This document shows, piece after piece, positions 11,457 to 22,006 of a stretch of DNA of 64,000 nucleotides. A program made the position numbers and the translations under genes. This stretch comes from Bilabrum cf. latius (taxonomy: Eukaryota; Bigyra: Bicosoecida; Bigyra; Bicosoecida). The stretch is taken from assembly GCA_965178125.1 (NCBI GenBank), contig OZ237739.1, positions 124,001-188,000 of the forward strand. The letters are read 5' to 3'. The notes beneath the pieces are model-generated. The model was not told the origin of the DNA and made no database searches. It was given only the letters and a program-made list of their open reading frames with translations. Position 1 is the stretch's first letter; each line of letters starts with the position of its first letter.

Positions 11457-13995
11457 GCTCAGCCAGCAGAGTGCGCAATGGAAGCAAAGCCGGGCGATCG
11501 TGGCGCGAATGACCACTCGTATGGCCCCAACGGTGAGGCGGAGGGTGAACGCTGTGGGTGGTGTTTTCGATGTGTTTCAAGGTATGGCTGTTGAACACAT
11601 GTCGAGCTTCTCGGAGCCTGTCGTACGCGAGGCTGTGAACATGCTAAACAAAGAAGGGGCAGATGCGCAGCGGGCTCTGTTGGGCAGCTGCGTACGCGGC
11701 CACACGCCGGTCGCTTCCCTGGGCGCAGGGGCTGCCGTTATGGGCGTGTTCAAACCGACCACGACGCCAGACGTGGAATCGGGCCTGCGTGGCGCTCTGG
11801 AAGTGGCAGCAGGGTTCTCAAAGGACGATCTGATGCCCGAGGACCATGGTGAGCTCTGGAAATGCCTGCAGCAACCACTACAGAGTGGTGTAACGCCACA
11901 GCAGGCAGCGTGGGCAGCACGTGCGGCCCTGTTCGGCTATGCCCGGGTGGCACCGTGGACGATCCCCTTCCTCGACGAAATGTTCGATGCTCTGTTGCCC
12001 AACATGCTGATCCATGCGATGCCGAAGCCAACATGCAGCAGTTCGTCGGCGAGCGCGGCGACGGGTGGAAACTCAGACCAAGATGCGACGGGCAGCAATG
12101 GGGTGCTCCCACTCTGGGGAGCACCGGTGATCCCGCTACCATCCGGGGCATCAACAACAGCACCATTCACGGGGTCAAGGCCTGAACGTGTAGCCGGGGG
12201 GCCGATGGGAGCGCACTCACTGGGCCGGGGCATCATGGACGGTGGCGGGTTTGGGTGGAAACTGCCTGCCCCAAGCGGGGGGGCCGGTGCAGGGGCGACT
12301 GCTACCTCAGGCCATCCGCTGAGCGAGCTGGGCCTCTTTGATTTTGGGGGCGGATTCAGCCATGGTGGAGTGACTGCGGCCGATGCTGGGGCGGGTGGCA
12401 AACCAGCGGGAGGTCCAACGGCAAGCCGCGGTGCCAGCGCGGTGTTTGGGGCGCAGGCGTCGATGGGCACCATCTCGGGCGCAACGCTGGGAAAAAGGGG
12501 GAGAGCGGAAGAGGTGGGGGAAGCACAAGCTCCCTGGGAGGCCATTGTGGCGGATTCGGAACGTCGCACCAAGGCGGCAAGGCGCGAGCAAGAGGTCGAG
12601 GGAGCATCCGCGGGAGCAGGAGAGGCGACCGCGAGTGACGCGATCGACAAGCGAATTCAACAGGCGGTTGCGGCCATGGCATCGGGTGAGCCCAATGGTA
12701 CGTTGTAGTTGCTCCGTGCCCTTGCGCTTGAGTTAAATGCCCGGCCCGAGCACTCCACCCAGGCGATTAAGTCGTCAGCCGGCGCCTGCAAGAAGTCACC
12801 ATACCAGGGCCAGGTCGGAGCAGACGATGGAGACGGCGCCAAGGAAGTGCATAATTCCATTCCCACGGCGAAGGGAGTTGACTCTTTGTTCTACGACACC
12901 GTACGGTCTTAGGAGGTGCTTCAATTTAGGGACAGTGCACGGTATTTGGCCGAACTCGGGGAGGAAGGCGAGAGAGCTAAGGACTTGGCCTCAGTGGCGC
13001 TGACGAGTGCGGACAAGGCAAAGATTTCGTTACTTCGGATTGAACGCCCCGCGCAGATAATGTTCGCTTCTATGGCGAGTGCGGCTGGTTTTCGCCGGGA
13101 GTCAGGATCTGGCCGCAGCTTTCATGTGGCACCGGTGCTGGAGGAGGCGGGTGATTTGCTCATGCCGGACGGGATCAGGCAATTTGCGAGTAAGTGCGGG
13201 TAGCACGTGTTGTCGGGAGTGGCAGAACTGGAACAAGGCAACATTTTTCGATTACCCACGATATTGACCAGATCGGTGTGTGGGGCGCTCGAGTGGGTCG
13301 TGGCAGGGAGCACGTCGTTGCTGAAGGTGGTTATCACACTTGCGACACTGCTGCACCAGGATAAGCATGCGGAAGCCAGGGCAGTAATGAGCAAGCTTCA
13401 CGAGGCGTTGGAGATTGCAGTGCGAAGAATGTTCTTGGGCTTAGGGATGGTCCTTCATGCGGCAGCAGTCCGCACGGCAGGTGGAGGCAACGGGGACACA
13501 GCCAATACGGGTCAGCATTTCGTGTTAGCAACTGCTCTGCGCATGATTTTGATACATAGGGTGGCACCAGTGGGGAGAATGGATACTCCTGCGGTGCTTC
13601 GACTGTGGTAGTTGCGGAGCGAGAACGAGACCCCGCTGCGGATGACGCAGACTCAGGTGGGGCCCACGTGGGAATTACTGGGACTGAATCCGGCAGGCAA
13701 CCATAGCGCTATGGCGTGGGAGGATGTGACAGCCGCGATAGACAAGTCAGCATTGGAGCGAGCGAAGCGGGTGGCAAAGGAGCATGGGGCCGCAGCTGGA
13801 GGAGCGGGGGCAGCGGCAAAACGGTAGTCAGCGAAGGCCAGCAGCAGCAGCAGCAGCAGCAGTAGCGCGAGTGCGGGTGGACAAGAGTCGCAGCAGGAGT
13901 CAGAGCGCCAAAAAGGGACGACATCGGGGCCCAAAACGTAGGCGGAGCACCGTACCTCCCCAAGACGAAGTGGCCGACTAGCGGGGAATGGGTGA
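11455..13995 (+). CDS. Retrotransposon ORF1, Gag-like
   Basis: 846 residues with six in-frame TAGs (12706, 12910, 13201, 13609, 13825, 13939) read as Gln, ending in TGA at 13993. The N-terminal 200 residues are Ala-rich and helical-looking; the middle is Gly/Ser/Thr-rich; a basic stretch near 12570 contains RRTKAARREQE; the C-terminus has a Ser run from (AGC)n at about 13840 and a basic end. There is no obvious CCHC zinc knuckle. Its role as a nucleocapsid protein is inferred from its position upstream of RT, not from homology. Its stop overlaps the ORF2 start in ATGGGTGA. Confidence 0.7.
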
Positions 13996-16387
13996 CGCGG
14001 CCCGAGCCAGGGGAAGGGCTGCAGTAGTGTAGGCATGTGCACTATCTTCGGAAGCAGCGCAAAAAATCCTGGCTCAGCAGAAGACTCCGACCCTACAGCG
14101 TGGTGAGCCGAGCCTGCGGACACTGGATGGGCGGTGCATTGTGACGGACATCATGGAACACGCGGACGAATTGTTGGACTAGGTTGCATCTGCAGGCCCC
14201 TCGAGACGATGGCACGAGGTGCAGATGGAAGCAGCCGGCTATTCTGTGGACAATGACGGTGATGCGGGAGCGGGGATGACTGGGGATGCGCCGTCAGCAT
14301 TGGGTGCGGACGGGATGTGGTAGGCTTGGGCACGATGCCTGGCAAAGCGGGACAAGATTGACTTGCGGTCATTCCCACCGGGCTAGGCACCATCATCTGC
14401 TTTGGACGTCTGGTATGGAACGTTGTCACACTGGGAGCGTAGGGGCGAACTGCAGCAGGGGGAGCGATGGGCAGCACGCTAGCCGTGTACGCTGTCACCT
14501 CGTGGAGCATGGCAGGCACATTTGGCTCGTTGTCGACGCTGCGGGGCGCGGGGCGCAGTGGAGCCCGATTGTGTAGCGGGCCGGGGGTTTGTTGGACTGG
14601 CACGACATGGGCTTCGGGCGGAGGCAGTCTTGAAGGTGTTGGGGGCGCAGCCGGTACGGGCTGACCCGAAGGACTTGCCGGCGGACGAGGAGGATGTAGT
14701 CCCGTTCGTGGAAGCAGCAGCGAGTGCAGGCAAGATTCGACCGGTGGAGGGCGCCGCGGTCTAGGTGACGCCTATGTTCGTTGCCAAGAGGACCGCAATC
14801 GAGGTACAGCAGCGGGAGGGTCAGACACCACGCTTGGTGCAGCGGGAGGACACGACTGGCAAGCAGCGCCTAGTCACGGATATGAAGCGCTCGGGCGCGA
14901 ACGAGGCATTTCTTGACTTGCGTTTCCGGTATGGTGATTTTGCTCGGCATTTAGCAGAGCGCGTGGGACGTGACAGGCACGAATGGGGGGCAGCCTTCGA
15001 TTTCAAGGCGGCATATCATAGTATAGCGATGGCACCGGGGCTGCAGCGATGGATGGCAGTTCGCGGAGTGGGTGGCAGCATGTTTTAGTTTGTGGTCTTG
15101 TCGTTTGGTTGCAGAATGGGCTGTTTTGTCGCATCAGTAGTGTTGGCAGAGTGTCTAGCGGGGGTGCGACTGCGCACCGCACATTGGGCTTTTGGGTACA
15201 TTGACGATGGCTTTCTGTCAGCACGTACGGAGGCCCGCACTATGTAGTTGTTGTGGTGTGCCGTGCTTGTAGCGCGGGGGATTGGCATGAGGATATAGCC
15301 TAGCAAACTTACCTTTCCAACATAGGTGATTGAGTTCCTTGGGCTAAAGATTACCCTGGGAGCCCACTTGAAGGTGACACTGCGCTCGGATCGATGGCCA
15401 CGGATCCACGCAGTGCCGAGGACCGTTGAGCGAATGCGAGCTTTCAACATGCTAGCAACGAGTGCGCTGGCGGTCAAGGCTGTGGAGAAACTGGCAGGAC
15501 AGTTGGGCGCGGCTGCGGCAGTAATCCCCCACGCTTCGCAGCACGTGTTTGCGATATACTAGGCGGCTGCAAAGGCTCGCAAAGGTGGTAGGCACATCTG
15601 GACGGCAGAGTTCAACGAGGAATTTGAGTGGTGGCTGACATGTAGGGACCGCGGTATCTTGACAGCGGCAGCAGCTGCACCGATATACCCGTTGCCGGAG
15701 GGGAGAGCATCCGTGTTTTGTGCTGACGCGTCAGCCCATGGGCTGGGTGCAATGTGGCGCCGAGGCAATGGTGATTCTGGCTTGATGCAAATGGGTTTCC
15801 ACGAGGACATGCAGTTACTATCCAGTACGGCACGCGAACTAGCATCACTACGAGCTTTTTTGTCAGGACCAGGCTAGTTGGCGAGGAGCCAGACTTGCCC
15901 AGAGGCGCTCTTCGTGCTGTCAGACAATCAAGCCCTGCCAAATTTGCTGCGGAAGGGCGGCTCGATGAAGGCTGGGTAGCGAGATGAGCTGCGAGAGATT
16001 GGAAGGCTGGCTGAGAACTTGGGATACGTTATCTTCCCCGTGTGGTAGAGGCGAAGTACACCGATCATGGTGGCATGCGATAGATTGAGCAGGGTGGAGG
16101 ACGGTGCTGGTCAACTGGTGTAGACGGCGGGGCAGCGCGTGGGCGAAACGGGGTTTGTCTCGGCGGCAAGGGCGACATCTGACTCAACTTTTCATGCACC
16201 ATTTCATCTTCGCAGGACCATTTGGGGAGCTGATCCCAGTGACTGGACGAGCAGGCTCAAGTGCTGCGGCACAACGGCGAGCAGCGGTGGCGGCGACTAG
16301 GACCCTGATGCTGTAGGAGAGTCAGCAGCTCGGCAAGGGAGCTCTGGACGCGCGCAGGCGGAATCTGACCATGCAGGCGGAACTTGA
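13988..16387 (+). CDS. Retrotransposon ORF2: reverse transcriptase and RNase H
   Basis: 799 residues with about 16 in-frame TAGs, ending in TGA at 16385. The first ~260 residues are an unassigned N-terminal region. Reverse transcriptase follows: RLVTDMKRSGANEAF, catalytic Asp in WGAAFDFKAAYHSIAM, then MF(TAG)FVVLSFGCRMG, where family members commonly have a polar residue or Gln before F-x-V-L-P-F-G, the YIDD box in FGYIDDGFL, and VIEFLGLKITLG. RNase H follows with CADASAHGLGAMW, STARELASLRAF and VLSDNQALPNLL, and the DIRS-like PVW(TAG)RRSTPIM and CDRLSR ending. The order and the DIRS-style RNase H separate it from LTR elements. The start is the ATG overlapping the ORF1 stop, and the frame is continuous from there. 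Confidence 0.85.
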
Positions 16388-17432
16388 GGTCGGGGATCCG
16401 GTGGAGGCCATGTGGGCTTTGCTGACGGAGTAGTGCGCCGCCGGGTTGAAGTATGCCACAGTGTTGCGATTGTTCCAAGCGCAAACGGCGTGGTTCAGGT
16501 CAGCGGAGTTCCCGCGTACCCCACTCGCAGACGTGGAGTACAGGCAGGTCAAACTGGCCCTGCTCGGCTACAAGCGTAGATGTGCCGGGGCGACGGATCC
16601 GGACGCGGTACGTGCCCTACGTGTCCTGGTGGACAACCCTGTAACGTTGCGAGCACTAGTGATGATGGCCTGGTAGCTGCAGGCAGAGTGGGATTCGATG
16701 TGGCAAGGCCCAGCTGCGCTGGCCCGTGCGGACTACAACTCAACACCAGCGGTTCTCGATACATTTATGTGCTGCTATGTGGGGACATTCTGTGGCTTGG
16801 CCCGGTGGCCAGATCTGGTGCATCTGGCAATAGGGGAGATAGAGTGGACTGCAGCGTCTGATGACAACGAGGTTGTTCCCGTGGCCCTGATTGGGTGGCA
16901 GCGGTACAAGTCGCGGGTGCTCGGCGGCAACCCCGAGCAGCGCCCGCCAGCGGTCATTCCATGCTTGCCGGATGGATTCGAGGAGTTGTGCCCGTATCGG
17001 TGGCTGAAGTGGTGGGTATCAGTTCGGTAGCCAACACAAGGGCAGCGCGGGGAAGTATTCGCCTCTCGAACACGGGCTGCGCACAGTGCCACGCTGCAGT
17101 GGATAACAGCGCAAGGGATTCCTGTGCACCGCAAGGGGGAGGGTGTGTACGCCTTCAAGAGTGCGGGAGTGTCAGCATTGCGCCAGACGGACCCAACCAA
17201 GGACGAGAAGTACGTGCACGGCCAGGCTGGGTGGTCTCTGCCCAACATGCCAGCGGTGTATGATCGTTACTCATTGATGGAAGCGGCAAGGGTTACGAGG
17301 AGTGGGATTCTTCGGGCTATGGTGGGAGCTGGCTCCATCCCAGAACTTCTGAAGATTTGGGAATCCCAACGCAGGGAGCTTCACCGGAGCCCAGTGAGCA
17401 GTGGTGGGGGTGAACGGGATTCAGGGCTCTAA
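16194..17432 (+). CDS. Retrotransposon ORF3: tyrosine recombinase
   Basis: About 412 residues with in-frame TAGs at 16314, 16428, 16674 and 17028, ending in TAA at 17430. The ORF overlaps the end of ORF2 in another frame; the ATG at 16194 is the first plausible start but a later one (16371) is possible. The C-terminal half has the tyrosine-recombinase layout: an upstream basic segment with GWQRYKSRVLGG, an exposed domain with CLPDGFEELCPYRWLKWW, then SALRQTDPTKDE, HGQAGWS and the candidate nucleophile in YDRYSLMEAAR. I cannot assign every R-H-R-Y residue with certainty, and the usual HxxR is not obvious. Position after RNase H supports the role, which is integration of circular cDNA. Confidence 0.7.
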
Positions 17433-17440
17433 CTGGGCCA

Positions 17441-17820
17441 GTGGGTGTTCCTTGCGGCGTTCGATGGGCGAACAGCCAAAAGGGGGGCCCAGTGTAGATC
17501 CCGTGGCCAGTGGCAGGTAGTCCCCATAGCGGCTTGAAAGGTCCGTGCCGCCTGCCCAGTGCCCGGGGAAGCACCAGCCAAAACCAAAGCGCCACGGAAG
17601 GAGGAGATTACGAGGAGCGGGTACTAGGTACGAGAGTGGAAGCTGAGGGCAGGACAAAGCGGCCAGCCGGGCCTAGGCGGCACGGAGACGGCCGTGCTAG
17701 CGACAGACGAGTGGGCGACGGTGGGTAGCGGCGCACGAGTGGCGCGTGGCGGGAGAGGGAGAGTGCTGGGGGAGCGAAGCATTGAGCGGTTGATCGACAG
17801 ATCCACATTACCAACCATCA
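17441..17820 (+). repeat. Split direct repeat B1
   Basis: 380 bp matching 19259-19638, from GTGGGTGTTCCTTGCGG to ATTACCAACCATCA. One mismatch noticed (GCGGCCAGCC here, GCGGCGAGCC in B2). It begins just after the recombinase stop and joins A2 with no spacer. Confidence 0.9.
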
Positions 17821-17975
17821 TGATTCAATGGCACCCCTACTGACGAATACAGAGCATCCATGTACAGTGATGTTTGGGCCGATAGTGGTATACTGATCGG
17901 ATCAATTCCGAGTACGAGCTGAGCGAGACCAGCGCTCTCACTTAGGGGAATTCAGAAGAAGATAAAGGAAATAAT
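17821..17975 (+). repeat. Split direct repeat A2
   Basis: Matches A1 over 155 bp and directly abuts B1. It is followed by T-rich DNA (ATTTTTACTTTTATAG) instead of the Gag start. Confidence 0.9.
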
Positions 17976-19258
17976 TTTTACTTTTATAGAATTGTTTCTT
18001 GTCTTGTTGGCCCCATTTCCTTCGGATATGGATGGGGCGGCATCGCGGCGGAGGCCGGGAGGTGAGGGGGGACCAGTAGTTGGCGGACAACAGAGGGGCC
18101 TACAGCTGAAGGGAGGGGTGCCAGGCGGATAAGGTTTACTCAGCGAGACAGGGCGTCTTAGGGGCGGGTAAGTGTGTGTGTGTCACTGCTGCCCGGTAGT
18201 GTGTGTAATATTCTCTTGGGAGGGGGGCGGAGGCAGACCGCTCCTCCTCCCTCCGCACTCAGTACCAGCATGAACCAGCCCTCTTTTCTGTTCATGTGGA
18301 CCCCCTGACAACGGGGGGACCACGTGGCACCCACGCAGGATGGCGGCGCAGATTCGGAGGGTACCAACACTCATACCTAGCTACCAACATTTAAGCGTTG
18401 CGGAGGGCAACGGAACGGGGCCAGGGAAGCTGCGTGCGTCTAGCCATCTAGAACACGTGGACGAACTGGTGGTGGCCTTTGCCACCATCCCATTTCACCA
18501 ACCAGATGAGGCTCCGTGGTCGCATCTGGTGCCGATGGCCACTGTTAGCAGGACCGTTGGTGGGTGGCTTGGGGGGCCAGGGACTTGGCTGAGTCAAGTA
18601 GGCGTGGGAGTAGGGGTGGGTGCGGTCAGTATGAGGTCCGTGCCTCATGTTGATCGCTGTAAATCCGGCTATAGGTCGGAAGCAACCCACCCTCCCGGTT
18701 GCAACAGTGGGGACGGGTGTGAGGTGGCCACGCGTGAGGTGGTCATGAGACTGGGAGCAGAGGTGTGGTCCGTGCCGTAAAATCCCCCATGTGGAGCACC
18801 TCTGTTTTTCTGGAAGCACAAAGAACCGCGTTGCGGGCCCAGGAAACTTCTGTCCTTTGGATGGCTCCGTGGCCGAAGGGGGACAGAGTGACCTGCACAG
18901 CCGAGAGGAGAGCCTGAATCTCGGATCGACCCTGGGACAGTCGCACCGGCGACACCCACCGAGAGAGCGAGGCGAGATCCTGCACAGCGTACGCTGCAGT
19001 GGAGGACCACTGTGGTGCTGCAAGAGGCACGGCAACGTGCGGACAGCAGCCGGACCCCGTATCCTCACAGAGGGTAAGGCAATGGGAGCCTGAATAGGAG
19101 CGGACCGGGTGACGACTGTGCTGGGGCTGCGGTGAGCATACAGGACCGTGTCGAGCGTGGTGGGCTGGGCGGGATGTGCGAGCGGTGATGCCCTAACTCG
19201 ATCGAGTTCAAGATTTTTTCTTCTTTTTGCGTGGTGGCGTCCCCTAGGTCGGGGCGGC
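17976..19258. other. Retrotransposon spacer between A2 and B2
   Basis: 1,283 bp inside the element and not repeated elsewhere in the window. It opens with a T-rich stretch and has a GT-rich patch near 18170-18215. Plus-strand ORFs are short. On the minus strand one frame runs from about 19413 to a TAA near 18389 (one TAG at 18448 read through), about 340 codons with a Pro/His/Arg-rich product. I recognise nothing in it. It may be the element's 3' untranslated region or a captured sequence. Confidence 0.5.
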
Positions 19259-19638
19259 GTGGGTGTTCCTTGCGGCGTTCGATGGGCGAACAGCCAAAAG
19301 GGGGGCCCAGTGTAGATCCCGTGGCCAGTGGCAGGTAGTCCCCATAGCGGCTTGAAAGGTCCGTGCCGCCTGCCCAGTGCCCGGGGAAGCACCAGCCAAA
19401 ACCAAAGCGCCACGGAAGGAGGAGATTACGAGGAGCGGGTACTAGGTACGAGAGTGGAAGCTGAGGGCAGGACAAAGCGGCGAGCCGGGCCTAGGCGGCA
19501 CGGAGACGGCCGTGCTAGCGACAGACGAGTGGGCGACGGTGGGTAGCGGCGCACGAGTGGCGCGTGGCGGGAGAGGGAGAGTGCTGGGGGAGCGAAGCAT
19601 TGAGCGGTTGATCGACAGATCCACATTACCAACCATCA
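19259..19638 (+). repeat. Split direct repeat B2 (right end of element)
   Basis: Copy of B1. The element's right boundary falls at or within 2 bp of its end, since B1 runs on into A2 (CATGATTC) while B2 runs into host sequence (CATGGATTCG). Confidence 0.9.
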
Positions 19639-19759
19639 TGGATTCGAACGCGCATCAGCGAAGGTTCGGGGCAGCAGCGAAACTCTCCCCGGAATCCGCA
19701 GAATCGCAAGATCTATCTGAACCAACCACGGACAAAACGAGCACGGCTACTGTACAAAT

Positions 19760-21182
19760 ATGCCCACTAAAACGATGAATATGACGCCGCAAGAGGCGCA
19801 AGCCTACCTCAAAGCACGAGGAGGGCCCGACATTTCAATTTCGTACGGTAACTCATCAGGTAGCGCCGCCGTTCCTGGTTTTGGAGTAGCAGCTTCTTCT
19901 GTGCCTGGATTTGGATCAGATGGGTCATTCAGTAGTGCCCCGGCTCCGGCACCAGCGCCAGCTCCGGCACCGGCTGCCGCGACTGCAGCTGCTCCGGGCG
20001 GTTTGTACGGAGGCTCAGCACCATCATACGGCGGGTCCACCCCTTCGTATGGCGGATCTGCGCCATCTTATGGTGGAGGAGCTCCATCGTATGGTAGCGC
20101 TGCGCCATCTTATGGCGGATCTGGTGGCGCTGCTCCGTCGTACGGAGGCGGCGCCGCTTCCTACGGCAGCGGAGGCGCAGCGCCTCCTCCAGCGCAATAC
20201 GGTGGTGCGGGGTCTGGTTCCGGAGGAGATTACTATGGCCAAGCACCGGGCGGTTACGGGCAGCCTCATGAATATTCGGCCCCGGCTCCCGCCCCGGCCC
20301 CCGCCCCAGCACCCACTCCGGCCCCTGCGACCTCCGACGTGGACGCACTCTTTGCCGCTGTGGACACGGACAACTCGGGCCAGATCGACTCACGGGAGCT
20401 GCAGGCCGCCCTCTCACACGGGGGCTACTCCCGGTTTAGCCCCCGCTGCACGAACCTTCTCATCAGGATCTTCGACACGTCGGGGAGCGGAACCGTGGGA
20501 AGGTCAGACTTCACCCAGCTGTGGAAGTACCTGCAGGAGTGGTCGGCCAGCTTCAAGCAGTTCGACAGGAATGGGGACGGTGAGTGCATCGCATTATTGT
20601 GCAGTGGAGGTTGTGCTTTGGACTGGCATGCGGCAGCGTACAGCATTCACAGGCCACCCAGAATCGCAGTGCCCGATGTGCAGCCCCATTCGTTCCCTCG
20701 TTGCCCCATCCTACTCCCGTACACCGCAGGCTCCATCACCTTTGCCGAATTCTCGGACTCGTTGGCCAGGGCGGGGTACAGACTGAGCGCCGCCACTGTG
20801 GGCCGCATCTTCTCCAACTACGACGAGGACAAGGCAGGCACGCTTTCCTTTGACGAGTTCGTGCAGGCCAACGCGGAGATTTCCATCATGACCTCGGCAT
20901 TCCGTACCCATGACACGTGAGACATATAGCCGTTTCTGCTGCCGTGTTTGCTGTGCTACTTACGAGGTGACTGGCCTGAGCTCCTCCGTGTCTTTAGGTG
21001 TGCCTGTCGCCTGGCGCCAGAGGCAGCGAGCGAGAGGTTGCGTGCCCCGTAATGATGTGCTTGCTACTCGAATACCATTTCACCAATGACCAATCCTTCT
21101 TCGCAGTGGCATGCGAGGCGTGATCACCATAAACTATGAGCAGTTCCTGCAGCTCATCATGGGCCTACCGCTTAGGGACTGA
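19760..21182 (+). CDS. Penta-EF-hand calcium-binding protein (ALG-2/peflin-like)
   Basis: Three exons, 19760-20579, 20730-20916 and 21107-21182, with GT-AG introns of 150 and 190 bp; 360 residues, TGA stop, no in-frame TAG. Residues 1-190 are a Pro/Gly/Ala/Ser-rich region with Pro-Ala runs and repeated PSYGG units, as in peflin and other penta-EF-hand proteins. The EF-hands follow: DTDNSGQIDSRE, DTSGSGTVGRSD, DRNGDGSITFAE (split by intron 1), DEDKAGTLSFDE, and a degenerate fifth hand with RGVITINYEQFLQLIMG, the family's dimerisation end. Members bind calcium and act as adaptors in membrane trafficking and repair. The start is the first ATG of the open frame; an ATG six codons later is also possible. 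It lies about 120 bp right of the retrotransposon. Confidence 0.9.
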
Positions 21183-22006
21183 GAGTGGTTGGTCCGGCAC
21201 GGCGCGGTGACCAGGTACGGTGATACCAGGAGGCATGGAATCGTTGGCAAGGGGCCAACAATCTACCCTATATTTCTCTATATGTGGTGACGAAACATGG
21301 ATTCGTAGAAGATTTAGATCATAGTATCAATCACACAATTACTTTCCTTTTGACTTCCCCGTTGCTTTCTGTGCTTGCGGGTACCCACTCGCGCGCATCC
21401 CCATGTCCTTGGCATACGATACTACTGAGTCGTGCACAAAATCCAGCTGGGGATTGTCCTCTCCGAGCGGCTGCGGTGTTGACGACATGTTGCAATTTGT
21501 TTACGAGGACATCGGAAGCATGCGCAGGAAATAGCACAGGAAGTCGCACTGGCAAAATTAATTCTTACCTCAAGTATACTGGCAAGTTGCTGCACGCGGG
21601 ATGCGAGTCGGCTGACCTATGTCGCAATCCGGGAGCGAATGCGCTGCTGTTGCATCTCATCAGCAGACATACCGATGCCACACAACGAACTCAATTTCGG
21701 GCGCTGACCACCACAAGGATATTTTTAAGTGGATGGCGGTATCGTGTAGACTTCTTGGTTCCCTAAAGCGGCGGTTTTCTGCTGACCTACCGTTTTGAAT
21801 CAAAACCGGAAGTGCACTCAACGCAGCGCTCGCCGCATGAAGAGAGCAAAGAAGTGCGTATGCATCCGGTAGCCAGTGAATACCAAAGACACAAAGCTTG
21901 AAGCCTATACTTGTCAGCTTTTCGCGACACTGTTAGCAACCGGATTCCTGCTGCATTCATTAGGCAACGCGCCACAGCAACAGCAGCTTCAGATCATTGG
22001 CTTGTC
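21183..22006. other. Intergenic, nothing recognised
   Basis: An 824-bp interval between the penta-EF-hand and SET-domain genes, visibly AT-richer than the flanking coding DNA. ORFs up to 160 codons occur but show no recognisable composition or motif. It presumably contains a terminator and a promoter. Confidence 0.5.

Larger units (their letters stand above)
11302..19640 (+). mobile_element. DIRS/PAT-type tyrosine-recombinase retrotransposon with split direct repeats
   Basis: An 8.3-kb element with order A1 (11302-11456), Gag-like ORF, RT/RNase H ORF, tyrosine recombinase ORF, B1 (17441-17820), A2 (17821-17975), spacer (17976-19258), B2 (19259-19638). A1 and A2 match over 155 bp; B1 and B2 match over about 380 bp with one mismatch noticed. 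B1 abuts A2 directly, the arrangement expected of PAT/Ngaro/kangaroo-type elements, in which B1-A2 templates joining of the ends through a circle. There are no LTRs and no integrase. All three ORFs stay open only if TAG is sense. The near-identical repeats and intact ORFs suggest recent activity. I see no clear target-site duplication, as expected for this group; the exact ends are uncertain by a few bases. Confidence 0.85.

Noticed and set aside
17976-19258. Spacer plus-strand ORFs (18340-18780, 18791-19093) as genes
   Set aside because: Short, no recognisable motif, composition like non-coding element DNA.
21284-21766. 160-codon plus-strand ORF between the penta-EF-hand and SET genes
   Set aside because: AT-richer than coding DNA here, no motif, and codon use unlike the neighbouring genes.
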